Source of the DNA: Buxus sempervirens
Lineage: Eukaryota; Streptophyta; Magnoliopsida; Buxales; Buxaceae
Assembly (NCBI GenBank): GCA_947561395.2
Contig: OX387184.1
Span: forward strand, 16,038,205 to 16,102,204
Length of the DNA: 64,000 nt
Direction: 5' to 3'
Shown here piece by piece: positions 21,814 through 32,009 of this stretch (its first letter is position 1; each line of letters opens with the position of its first letter). Both the position numbers and the translations under genes were made by a program. Under the pieces are notes generated by a model. The model did not search any database, was not told where the DNA came from, and saw only the letters and a list, made by a program, of their open reading frames with translations.

Positions 21814-24112
21814 TGTGAGACATGGGGAAAATCACCGGTGTGATCATCCCTCCGTCAACACACGGGGCTCGAAATAAAAATGGGAGAGTCGCCACCATTC
21901 ATGATTTTGGGGTGAGAATGGACACCAAAATATTTAAAAATCATCAAAAAGTGCAAAAATGCCAATTCTAGGGTAAAAATAACCCTACTTAAAAATTAAA
22001 TCCAGAGATGGGTAAGGGGATTAGATTATGAACGGGGGAAGGTGTTAGGCACCCCCATTCATCCACACGAAGTGGTAGCCAAGTGTATGTTCATGCATAA
22101 AGAAAGTAAGAAAGCTTGCTAAACATCATGAAAAACCTTGAAAAATGTCAAATGTATGATATTTTCACATGAAGATCTAATTGGATTTTAGATCCTCTCT
22201 TATGTCAATATCATTTCTGGAATACCACAAAAGGATGGAAATCAAAGCACAAGTTGCTCAAAACTAAGTTGAATCAAATCCGGGAAGTTTGGTAAAAAGT
22301 ATGCTATTTGCCTTAAAATCATTCAAATCCAATATTAAATTGAACCAAACCAAATCCATGTGAAAGATTAGGGCAAATAAGAGTTTCATGCAAAATTTCA
22401 ATCCATTCCGATAAAAATCCTAGGAGTTATGCTCCTTTGAAGTTGCTGCTGGGGATTTTTAAAAGTGATAAGTGGGCAACTTTGGAAAATTGTCTAGAAA
22501 AATCCACTACATAAAAATCCACGAAATTTGGTGTGATTGAAGTCTGTATAACCATCTTTCAACAAAAACTAACCTCATACAAAAATCCCTTCGGATGTGC
22601 CTTGGGTGGTCTCTCGAACAGGCCCCGAAGATCACAGGTTTACCCAGAAAAGTACAAATGAACAGTTCTGAGTAAATCGGCTACCAATAATTCAAATGGA
22701 ATCCAAAAATTATGAAATCAATTGGATTTGAAAATAGACTCATAAAGGAGTGCATAGAAACAAAAATCATTCGAATCGGACTTAAATCGAACACATGGCG
22801 CTCCGTCGAAGTGACAAGTTCTGTATTTGAACCTGAACTGTCCACTCAACTTCGACAGAGAGGTGTCAAAAATCCGCTAGATAGAAATTTGTGAAATTTG
22901 GTGGACATAAACTAGACAGCCTCACCTTTCCCATGGTTCTAGAATCGCCCCAAAATTCATCCGGATGATGAAGTTATGGGCGTCCGAAGTAGGGGTACAG
23001 GTGCTGTCAAGCTAAGCCATTCTTGAAGAAAAACCAAATCCGAAAATTGATACAAATATGTGATTCGTGCAAGATGAACACAAATACTTTAAAAATCATC
23101 AAAAAGGCATTCCAGAATTGATTGAGGCCATTTATTTGAGATTTATCACAATAAATGCAATAAACCCCAAATATGAGCCTATCCCGCCAAAATAGTGATA
23201 TGTATGTGCAAGTGTAAAAAACCAAACAAGATCAATAGCATGCATACATATTCATCCAAATAGGGTTCTAAGACAGCCTAGGGTTCCGTTCCATTATCGT
23301 TTCCTTCTGTTATCTCTCCCCGTTAAACATGGTTCTTCAAGATAATCAAGGGTACTTTGAATATGGAACGGTTTACAATCAATCAAAAAGGCCTTATGCT
23401 ACATGGGTTCTAGCACTAGGGTCAATCCCCAGTCTTGTTTCTCCTAGATCCGCCTTCACGTTTTACGGCTAGGGGAGTCTTGAGATACTTTGAGCCGGGG
23501 AAGGATTTCCACACATACAAACAAGGCTTTACACTACAGAAAGGTAGAAGAAGAGATCTAGATCTAGGAATGTAAAGACAGAAAATAAAAAGAAAAGTTG
23601 AGGCTTACCTGAGTTCTGGAGGTGATTCCGCAGCGGTTTTCTTCTTCTCTTGGAGTTCTTCTTTGCGAGAATTCAAAACAAGAGTTGAGTCCCCTTTGCT
23701 TGAGGAGGAGCCTCCTATTTATAGGCAAAGGCTAGAGTCATTGGTAGACACAACTTAATGTCTAGAACCCCCCCCAACCTTAACCCTAAGGTTATTTCCG
23801 CGATTTCCCCTCATTTAATGAGGGACATAATGGTAAAAGTGAAAAGCTCTCGGAAAACCCTAATTTTGAGCAAACTTAAGGTATCCGGTATGTCAGACCG
23901 GATAAAAAAGGGCCTTAAGGTATCCGGTACATGGTACCGGATACACTAAGGCTCACATGTATTCGGTATGAGTATCCGGATACGGGAAAGGATACTTGTG
24001 TCCGGCCTGAGTATCCGGATACAGGTAAAAGTTTATTTTCTTCAATTTCTGTGCTGGCTTTCCAGGAGATAATGATTTTTGATGATTGTTTGTGCAATTT
24101 GGGGTGTCTACA
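21814..24112 (-). repeat. Ogre 3' LTR
   Basis: On the plus strand it reads TGTGAGACATGG...GGGTGTCTACA. On the minus strand U3 comes first, with the dyad array 24022-23881, then a TATA box (CCTATAAATAGGAGG, near 23712-23728), then a long R/U5. It inserted in the Copia RNase H/3' LTR interval. Confidence 0.96.
23881..24022. repeat. Dyad array in Ogre 3' LTR (4 units, 39-bp pitch)
   Basis: GTATCC-N13-GGATAC-type units start at 23881, 23920, 23959 and 23998. The second unit is a perfect palindrome with 11-bp arms (GTATCCGGTAC and complement) around a 3-base centre. The array lies in U3, about 150 bp upstream of the LTR TATA box. Confidence 0.96.
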
Positions 24113-24125
24113 ACTGCCCCTCTTT
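24113..24125 (-). other. Ogre polypurine tract
   Basis: On the minus strand AAAGAGGGGCAGT directly precedes the 3' LTR start TGTAGACACC. This is where plus-strand DNA synthesis of the element would be primed. Confidence 0.75.
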
Positions 24126-24509
24126 GCGGGAGCTGCGAAGCAGTGAGCTGCAAAGAGTAGACAAGCCCAAATTGCATTCCCTTGAGCATGATTTGCTCGG
24201 TTCAATTCAATTTTGTAGAAAACAATTTTTGGGTGGAGATTTGCCAAAAAGCCCTCACTTTAAGGGGGCATCTCTCCAAGAGTTCTTAAATTCCACTGAG
24301 CTCTCGTGGCTATGAAGTGGATTTTAAGCCCAAAAATAGGATTTTTGAAAAACTGATTTTTTATCAAACCAAGTTGAAAATTGAGTGGATATCATCCTTT
24401 TGACCAGGCACATTTCCCAAAGTTGTCCCAAATTCCATATAGCTCTCGTGGCTGTGAGGTGGATTTCAAGACAAAAATAGGATTTTGAGAAAATAGTAAG
24501 AATTATAGC

Positions 24510-24716
24510 ACAAGTTTGCTTTTTTCTTTTTTCTTCTTTTCTTCTTCTTCTTTTTTTTTCTTTTCTCTCTTTTTTTTCTATTTTTTTCTCTCTTTTTTTT
24601 CTATTTTTTTTCTTTTTCTTCTTTTTCTTTTCTTCTTTTTTTCTATTTTTCCCTGTTTTTTTTCTCTATTTTTTCTGTTTTTTTCCTGTTTTTTTCTATT
24701 TTTTTCTTTTTTCTTT
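24510..24716 (+). repeat. Polypyrimidine tract
   Basis: About 200 bases of almost pure T and C (TTCTTTT, TTTTTTCTA units), directly before the first dyad unit of the PMD gene promoter. Open frames here are compositional. Confidence 0.9.
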
Positions 24717-24717
24717 G

Positions 24718-24781
24718 GTATCCAGTAGGTGTATCCGGATAATCGAGGGCTCACTTGTATCCGGTCTGAGTATCCGGATAC
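24718..24781 (+). promoter_or_regulatory. Dyad pair upstream of the PMD gene
   Basis: Two GTATCC-N13-GGATAM units start at 24718 and 24757, exactly 39 bp apart, as in the LTRs. The second ends nine bases before a TATA box at 24791. Confidence 0.94.
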
Positions 24782-24787
24782 CCCAGC

Positions 24788-24796
24788 TTTTATAAG
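24788..24796 (+). promoter_or_regulatory. TATA box of the antisense PMD gene
   Basis: TTTTATAAG just after the dyad pair, followed by GC-rich sequence with TTCTTCTCCG-type pyrimidine patches typical of a plant 5' UTR. Confidence 0.65.
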
Positions 24797-25123
24797 TCGC
24801 GCGCGACCGCGACCTTTCCCCTTCTATTCTTTCTTCTCCGATTATTCAGACCGGCTACAGACCTCTCTTCTTTGGCGACCGACGATCTTCCTTCTTCTCC
24901 GGCGATCTCCGACGACTCCGGTGCTTCCTTTTGCTGCCGGTGACAGCCTGTGACTCCGGTGACTTCCACTGTCACCCATTTTTGGCCGTGGTCGAGCCCT
25001 AGCTCTATTTCTTCAGATTTTTGGTGGTTCTCTCAACCCAACGCCCTTGTCCTTGCTCCGGTGATCTTCTTTGAGCTCCGGCGACTTGTTCTTTATCAAT
25101 CCGACTTACCTGTTTGTAATCAG

Positions 25124-26135
25124 GTACCCCTTTTATTGCATTGTTAATCAACAGTGATGGCTCGATATGTTCTTGTTTAGCTTAGCACCGAATTCCCACT
25201 AGCATTTTCCATTTTGTGAATTGATTGCTCTTGATTGTTCGCTTCTCCATGTAAGCAAGATCAGTGAACATACTTGGCATGTTTATCTGCAATTGGATCC
25301 TGGCTAGTGATAATTCCGCCCAATTAACATGCTTTTGGATTGGATATCATGCTCCATATGCTTTGACTCCACCATGATTAATCCATCAGCTTGCATGACC
25401 ACCCCATGGTAGACAATTTTGATGAATTTTGAAGCATGCTTACATTTCTTGAATGCTACAGATGTGTCTTTGTTCTCGTAATTGGCTCCACTTTTTTGTA
25501 GCTTGCTTTGTCCATGAATTTCTTTTCTTGCAATTGTTTTGGACAAACGATGATGGCAATGTATCAACCTTTGTGATGTTATGACTTTTTCTTGCATCGA
25601 TGGGAATTCCCGCTGATGAGGAATTCTGACTGAATTGATCGCTTTCAAATACCATGCTGTGCCTCTTCTTTTTTCTACAATTTGCTTTGGCTGTCTATTC
25701 TTGAATTGCCCGCTGACGAAGATCCAATTGCATGCTCCTTTGATTGGCACCTGGTTAGTGGTGATTCTCTGTTGAGTAAGCCTTGCCGGTGTTGAAGGAT
25801 TTCTACCGACCATATCGCAGTAATTCTTGATAATTCCTGGGACTGGCTTGTATCTGTCTTGAATCTTTCCAGGAACATTTGAACTGAAACAAATAACAAG
25901 ATTAAGTTAGAATTCCTAGCTTTGAAGAGACCAAGGTCCTAATAAATTTGAATTGAACCTAGACCAAGAGCAAAGTAATATTCCAAACAATCTTGATAAC
26001 AGCAAAATAGGATTCCTGAATTTAGATTCAAAGTAGGATTCCAGCTAAATTTGAACTGAATTTAGATTCAAAGTAAAGTAGGATTCTAGCTAAATTTGAA
26101 CTGGAACTCATAGGACACTTCCCTGTTGTCTGTAG
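25124..26135 (+). other. 5' UTR intron of the PMD gene
   Basis: CAG|GTACCCC at 25121-25130 is a fair 5' splice site and TTGTCTGTAG at 26126-26135 a good 3' site directly before the ATG at 26136. A long leader intron before the start codon is common in plant genes. The interval has no coding similarity. Confidence 0.6.
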
Positions 26136-28846
26136 ATGGCTAGGAGTCGTTCCCGGGTTAGAGAGGAGGCTGACCCTGCTGATCAGCCCTCTAGTTCGCG
26201 GGCTCGGACAGAGGCGAGTTCCAGCGCCACCTTGTCTGAGCCATTAGGTGACTCCAGAGAGAGCTCTGCCGAGGTAGGCTTTCAAAAATTTTTTCTTTCT
26301 TTCTTCTATCTTCTTTCTACACAAATCTTCACATTGTTTTTGAAATTTAGCCCGTGGTTGCACCGGCTCGGGGTCGAGGCAGAGGCAGAGTTCAGGATCA
26401 GGCCCTTGAGGGCGAGAGAGGCCGTGGCAGAGGCCGAGGCAGAGCCAGAGATACGGCTTAGGAGGGGGTTGCTGTAGCTCTTGCAGGAGTTCCTGAGGAG
26501 TTGAGGGCCTCTGTGCATGATACAGAGCTCCTCCGTGGCTTGGATAGCCACCCCTCCATGTGCATCAGGGCGGATGTGCCGCTTCCGTACCATTCCTCTC
26601 ACCTGCGAGGCAGCTGGGGGAGATTCAGTGAGTTGGCACAGTCACTTTCTCCGGCACTCAGGCGGGAGTTTGGGAGGTGCCACCTGGATCACTTCCTCAG
26701 CATTCCATCATTCAGAGCCGACCGTCCACTCATCTTTGCCATGATGGAGAGATATTTCCCAGAGACTCAGTCGTTCCATCTGCCGGACGTGGAGCTGGGG
26801 ATCCGCCCCTCGGATTTTGTGATGATCACCGGTATTCCATTGACTGGGCGGACCATCATCTTGGAGCGACCTTCTGCGGAGGACATCGGCCTTCTTTTGG
26901 GATATCAGGCCCTGCCACCTACTGCTTGGGATGGGCGGAGTGGCCGGCTCTCCATTAGTTGGCTGCGGGAGAGTCTGGCTTGACATTTTGAGAGGAGGCA
27001 CGAGACCGTCTCTGTGGAGGATGCAGCCTTTGCATCGATCTTCCGACATGTTTTTCTGTTGATGCTTGGGAGCTACTTTTTTCCGGAGGATACCACCGGT
27101 GTCAGCCCACTTTTCTTGGATGCCTTGAGAGATTTCCATCAGACCCGCCAGCTAGCATGGGGTCGGCTCATTTATGGGACCATCCTAGCCGGGTTGTGCC
27201 GAGCGGTTCGAGGCCTGGCATCCCCGAGGGGTGATGGAGTCAGCAGCCGGTTCTTCTGGCAGATTCTACAGGTATTGCATTCATCTGTCTGGTTTAATTC
27301 CTTAGGCTTTATCTTTTCTTGACTGATTTTTCTTTTGCTAGGTGTTCATGTACACCTACATGACTTTCTTCCGTCCATCCCCGGTACCTGAGGTCGCAGA
27401 TTTCCCAGTGGCTTTGCGATGGTCGGCCCAGGTCCGGGATGCTGATAGGAGCCAGCCTCGTACTGCCTGGGTGCACTTAGACCGTGCCCTCCGATCTGAT
27501 GTAAATCCTCTATCTTTTTTTCTTTTATTTCCTTTCCTGTATTTTGACTGTACTTGACAGTTTCCCTTTTTTGCAGCTCCTTCTGTCCCGATTTGATGAC
27601 GTGGATGTTGGAGTGGCTCGTGAGATGGCGGTACAGGACGCCTTCGATAGAGATCGACGACGTCAGCCCTACCAGTGCTTCCTCGGGAGGCTTGGTAGGG
27701 TGATGTACTTAGGAGAGCGCCTGTACTTTCAGCACACCAGCGCACTTCGTATCCCCGTCCCTCCTCCTCCTGTGGGTCCCGACACACTCCTCCCTGGCTT
27801 TGATGTTGATCAGTTCGATCACTTCCTGGATGCGGAGGGGCTCCCAGTAGCTGGAGATTACGACGAGTGGTTCCAGCGGGTATCTATAGGATGCTTGATG
27901 GATCGACCCACTCGTGCTGGGGTGACAGAGATTGGCGGGATCCATATCCGGATCCATGAGGACACGGTAAGCCTTGTACTCTTCCCGTTTTCATCCCCTT
28001 TTCATTCCTTATGCATTTCTGACCATGCTTCTGTTCTTGTTGGCAGGTACACGAGCTGAACTCCATTCGGGACCGGTTCGAGAGCCAGCGGGCTGCGATC
28101 GATGATATGATCGCTGAGCACGATGCGGTCGTGGCCCAGCGGGATGCCCGGATCAGGGAACTGGAGTCCCTAGTTGCTGAGCTTCAGGCTAGACAGGTAT
28201 CTGGCCTTCTCATATTTTTATTTCTTTCATTTTCCTGTTTTTGCTATTCTGATATGCTTGTTTGCCCTGTGCAAGGCCCAGTCCCAGATCAGGATGCTGC
28301 CTTCGAGCCTGATTTCCTCATTCCTGACCCGTCTCCTGTTCGGGCTACGGATTCTGTGGATGTCCCAGCTGCTGATCCTGGTGATGCTCCAGTGATGGTT
28401 CCTGAGCCAAAGGAGGTCCCTGCTGCCGACCCAGTGGCTCCGGATCCCATAGTGCCTGCTGGTATGTTTTCCTTAATTTCTTCTTTTTTGTTCATTTTAG
28501 AATCCCAATTCCTGATTTTTTCCCATTTGGTACAGATATTTTTGATCCTGGCCCTTCTTCTGATGCCGGGCCTTCTGGAGCTGTAGGAGCAGAGCCTGCT
28601 ATGGATGAGGTCCCAGCTGGGCCGGTTGCTGCTGAGCCAGAGGCTTCCTCCCCCGATTCCACTCCTGCTCTGCCCCCGGACATCGAGGAGTATTGCCTGG
28701 AGTATCAGCTCCAGCAGGTGGTGGGTCGGCATCCTCGCCATGCAGCCGAGCGTATTCTTGCCTACTCTAGGGGCATAGCGCTTCGAGGGAGAGGCCGTAG
28801 AGGTGGACGCGGCCGAGGACGCATAGATGACCCTGCACAGGAGTAG
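26136..28846 (+). CDS. Plant mobile domain (PMD) accessory gene of the Ogre element (fossil)
   Basis: The gene is antisense to gag-pol. After an acidic/serine-rich start (MARSRSRVREEADP) and an RG-rich stretch comes the PMD core, with HLRGSWGRF, HLDHFLSIPSF, the signature MERYFPETQSFHLPDVELG and a later ITGIPLTGRT (about 26600-26870). Then a helical region to about 27960, a coiled coil (IRDRFESQRAAIDDMIAEHD, about 28060-28190), a proline/acidic stretch and a second RG-rich tail (GRGRRGGRGRGRIDD) ending at 28846. About six short (70-80 bp) GT-AG introns are visible between about 26270 and 28540. PMD proteins such as Arabidopsis MAIN and MAIL1 act in silencing and genome stability; PMD domains are known from plant transposons. 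What it does for the element is not known. The copy looks nearly whole, with very few lesions. Confidence 0.82.
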
Positions 28847-29058
28847 TAGATTAGGATTTTTTTCTTTTCATGTATTGATCTTATCATTCCTTGTACAAAA
28901 ACTTGCATATATATATGAAAAAAAACTTTTTATTCATTCTATCTTGTCTTGCACATCTTTTGCTCTCAATTTTATGCAATTATGACTTGTACACAGGTAA
29001 AACAAGTAAAAAATTCGGAATTTTCATCCTTAGCTCTTTTTTTTTGCTGTTTTTCTTT

Positions 29059-29200
29059 GTATCCGGTCTGACATACCGGATACATTGATTGGTCCTTGTA
29101 TCCGGTATAACATACCGGATACTCATAGCCTCTTTTGTATCCGGTATGCTTAACCGGATATTAATAAAACCTTTTATATCCGGTCTGAGTTACCGGATAC
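29059..29200 (+). promoter_or_regulatory. Dyad array upstream of the DUF7745 gene (4 units, 39-bp pitch)
   Basis: Units start at 29059, 29098, 29137 and 29176. The second is a perfect 11-bp-arm palindrome around AAC. The fourth ends 12 bases before a TATA box at 29213. Confidence 0.96.
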
Positions 29201-29211
29201 ATTAAAAGATG

Positions 29212-29220
29212 CTATAAATG
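29212..29220 (+). promoter_or_regulatory. TATA box of the DUF7745 gene
   Basis: CTATAAATG about 118 bases upstream of the ATG at 29330 and immediately after the dyad array. Confidence 0.75.
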
Positions 29221-29329
29221 CAACCAGCCTCGGGATTTGAGCATTTTTTACGAGTTTTTGAGTTTAGAAACCCCCTTTTTCGCCTTTTTCCTCCTCCTCT
29301 TGAGTTCTAGCTTGCTCCCATCACATCCA

Positions 29330-31035
29330 ATGGAATCCGGATCATCTTCTGCCCCGTTATTGTCTGTCCACACTGCCTCCCCTGCAAAACAACCTTTTAG
29401 ATCAAAACCCCCAAATCTCACTAGGTACAACCCTGTGGATTCCTTTTACACAAGGTGGGTTAACTCTATGACCCTAGATGAGGAGAGGAGATGGAGTACT
29501 ACCAATCTAGGCCATACCCTGCTCATTCCCAAAGTTCCCTTCAGGTGGGAGATTATAGAGGCCATGATTGGTCATTGGGTTCCTGACCTCAACTTGTTCC
29601 GTTTTGGGACCCATGAGATGACCCCAACCATTGAGGAGGTGGAAACTATCTTGGGCTTGAGGTTTGATGAGAAGGTGGTGAATCCACCTCTTAGGCCCAA
29701 TTACAAGAAGGAAGCTTCTACTTTTTTGGGCATAGGGAAGAAGGACCTGGGGGATTCTGACACCCTTTTGACCCTATCTAAGGCTTTTTTGACTGAGAAG
29801 CTTTTGAGGGGGGAAGATAAGGAGGCCCGGTTCAACGCCTTGACCCTGATAGTGGTCAATCAGTTGCTTTTCCCACGGGATGATGATGAGGTGGACTTGG
29901 CCTTGATTTCAGTGATATGCCAGGTTAGGGAGCGGGAGAGGTTGGCCCCCATGATTTTGGCTGGGATGTATCAGGCCTTGACCGACTGCTACAATAGGAA
30001 GTCAAAACGCTTCTTAGCATGTGCCCAGATCCTGCAGGTAAAAAAAAATTTTCTTTTTTTTTTATTTCTTTTTTTTTCTTGCTTTTTGGCTTTCTTTTTG
30101 CCTTTTTTGCTTTTTTTTTTTTTACAATATACTGAAATATCTCTTCTCCTTTGCAGCTTTGGTTACTTGATCATTTGAGCCAGATTGAAGAGATTAATCG
30201 ACACTTCTTCTCGAGTCTAAAAGTCCCCTTGTTGATGAGCAACAGGGGGTGCCTCGATATTCTAGGGGGCAAACAAGGCTGGTTCACTTTCTTGGGCTCA
30301 CTTCAGGAGGACCAGGTGAGATGGCCTGGCACTTATCAGCCCAACGCAGCGACCATGATTAGCTTCCGTGACCGCAAATTTTTGATCTTAGCGGGCCTGA
30401 AGCATGCAGTGTTGTATCTTCCTCTGCGGGTCCTTCGTCAGTTCCGTGCGACCCAGGGGATTATCATCCCATGTGGATATGAGGATCGTCTTGGGCCCCT
30501 TTCTATGAAGCTAAATGCCTGGTTGATGAAGGAGTGGTCCTATGTCCGCTTCATGCATGGTCCAGTCTTCTCAGAAGCCCATGTGAAGGATTATCTCTTC
30601 TGGATCAAGGAACAGATACAGACTCAGGCCCCGGTACCCGAAGACCCTCCTGTAGTCTTGGCTCCCACCTATGAGGACATTCTAGAGTCTGAGCGGGCTT
30701 CTCATAAGCGGCTTCAGCAGATATGGGTGCGGGAGGCCTAGGAGCTCAGGATACAGGGCACTTATTTGGAGAGGCAGCTTGAGGAGCAGATCTCCCGCCG
30801 TATTGCCGTGGAAGAGAAGCTGGAGGAGCAGAGGCAAGCCCGTTGCTTCGAGGTCCGTATGATCCGGTAGAAGTACCAGGCTACTTTGGCCAGCCTTAGG
30901 AGTATGAGGATCAAGCAGGCCCTTTCAGATGAGGTCATTTCCTTCCTGAGTGATCCCGCTGCAGAGGGGGCTTCAGGAGTCATTGCAGTTCAGGCAGCTC
31001 GGATTCGGGAGCTTGAGGAGCGGCTAGGAGATTAG
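29330..31035 (+). CDS. DUF7745-type accessory gene of the Ogre element (fossil)
   Basis: The gene is antisense to gag-pol and follows the PMD gene in the same direction. Start chosen at MESGSSSAPLL (29330), because a TATA box lies 110 bp upstream and the frame before it is a leader. Blocks are NPVDSFYTRWVNSMTLDEER, the family core HWVPDLNLFRFGTHEMTPTI followed by EEVETILGLRF, AFLTEKLLRGED, and after one intron (about 30037-30155) LWLLDHLSQIEEINRHFF and KDYLFWIKEQIQ. A coiled-coil C-terminus (YLERQLEEQISRRIAVEEKL, ARIRELEERLGD) closes it. This domain is widespread in plant retroelement-associated proteins and has no known function. The core resembles the PMD signature, so the two accessory genes may be distant relatives. 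The copy has a few lesions. Confidence 0.78.
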
Positions 31036-32009
31036 AGATTAGCTTTATTTCCTGCACATTTTTCATACCTTTGTACAAAATTGAACTCCAATAGTGGAAA
31101 TACAAAGGATTTAATTCAAAATAAAGTTTTTATATTATTGGCCTCAGAATGCTCAGATGCTTGTAAAAACAAAGGTTTTATGAAAAGTATTTGATTTATC
31201 ATCACTGGCCAAAGTATAATTTTTCCTTTTTATATTTTTTTTTGTATTTTTTTTTTGAAATTTGGTCCATGCACTTAATCACCTATAACTAAAGGAATTA
31301 AAACCAGGTTAAATAATGAAAAGGGTAGTCCAGAAAATACTGAGGGATCAGATTCGTCCATCTTAGGACCTTTAGAGTCATCCCCAACTGCCAAAACTGC
31401 CCCATTCTGCTCATGCCAACTGTTCTTCAAGCTCAGATTTCCATGATCAACTCAACCTCTGATTTTCTTTCATTTTTTTTATTTTTTTTCTTTTTGCCTT
31501 TTTGCCAATATTGCCCCTAGCGCCAGTTACGGTTTTCACTAGGGCCGGCTTCTGAATTCCGTCACCACCCATCTTACTCTGATATTTGAATGAACAAGCT
31601 AAGATCACCGAGGGCTTAAAAATAGGACGAAATAAAGGCTAGGCTCAGTTTATGAAAGAAAGGGTATTAAAGGCCCAAAAAATTTTCAAGTGCGGAGATA
31701 GGTCAACCAGATTTACAATCATGATAAATTTACCCATTTTTCCCCAAATTGCATTTTTTTGCATCTTTTTTCACACTTGGCTTTCATTTGCCATTTCCAT
31801 TGCTTTTCCTCTCTTTTTCTTTTTCTTTTCCTTTCCTTACTTTGCCCCAATTGGCTTTGCCCCAATTTGTTTTGCCCCAATTTAAGACTGTAAATCCGGT
31901 TTGGGATTTATCAAAGAAACGAACCGGCTCAACTTGGCTAGACTAGGGATTAAAATTTTTGAAGGAAATAAAGAAAAATGGCCTCGGATCATTTCCCAGA
32001 AATATTCAC
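31036..32009. other. Convergent junction between the accessory genes and pol
   Basis: About 1 kb of non-coding sequence between the end of the DUF7745 gene (plus strand) and the end of integrase (minus strand). It should hold both 3' ends. T-rich tracts occur near 31220 and 31470-31500. No dyad units were seen here. Confidence 0.6.

Noticed and set aside
24516-24728. 70-residue hydrophobic open frame (FFFSSS repeats)
   Set aside because: It is the translation of the polypyrimidine tract.
29059-29200. Regularly spaced repeats resembling a CRISPR array
   Set aside because: Short 25-bp dyads with 14-bp linkers in plant retroelement DNA; spacers are too short and there are no cas genes. They are promoter-associated dyads.
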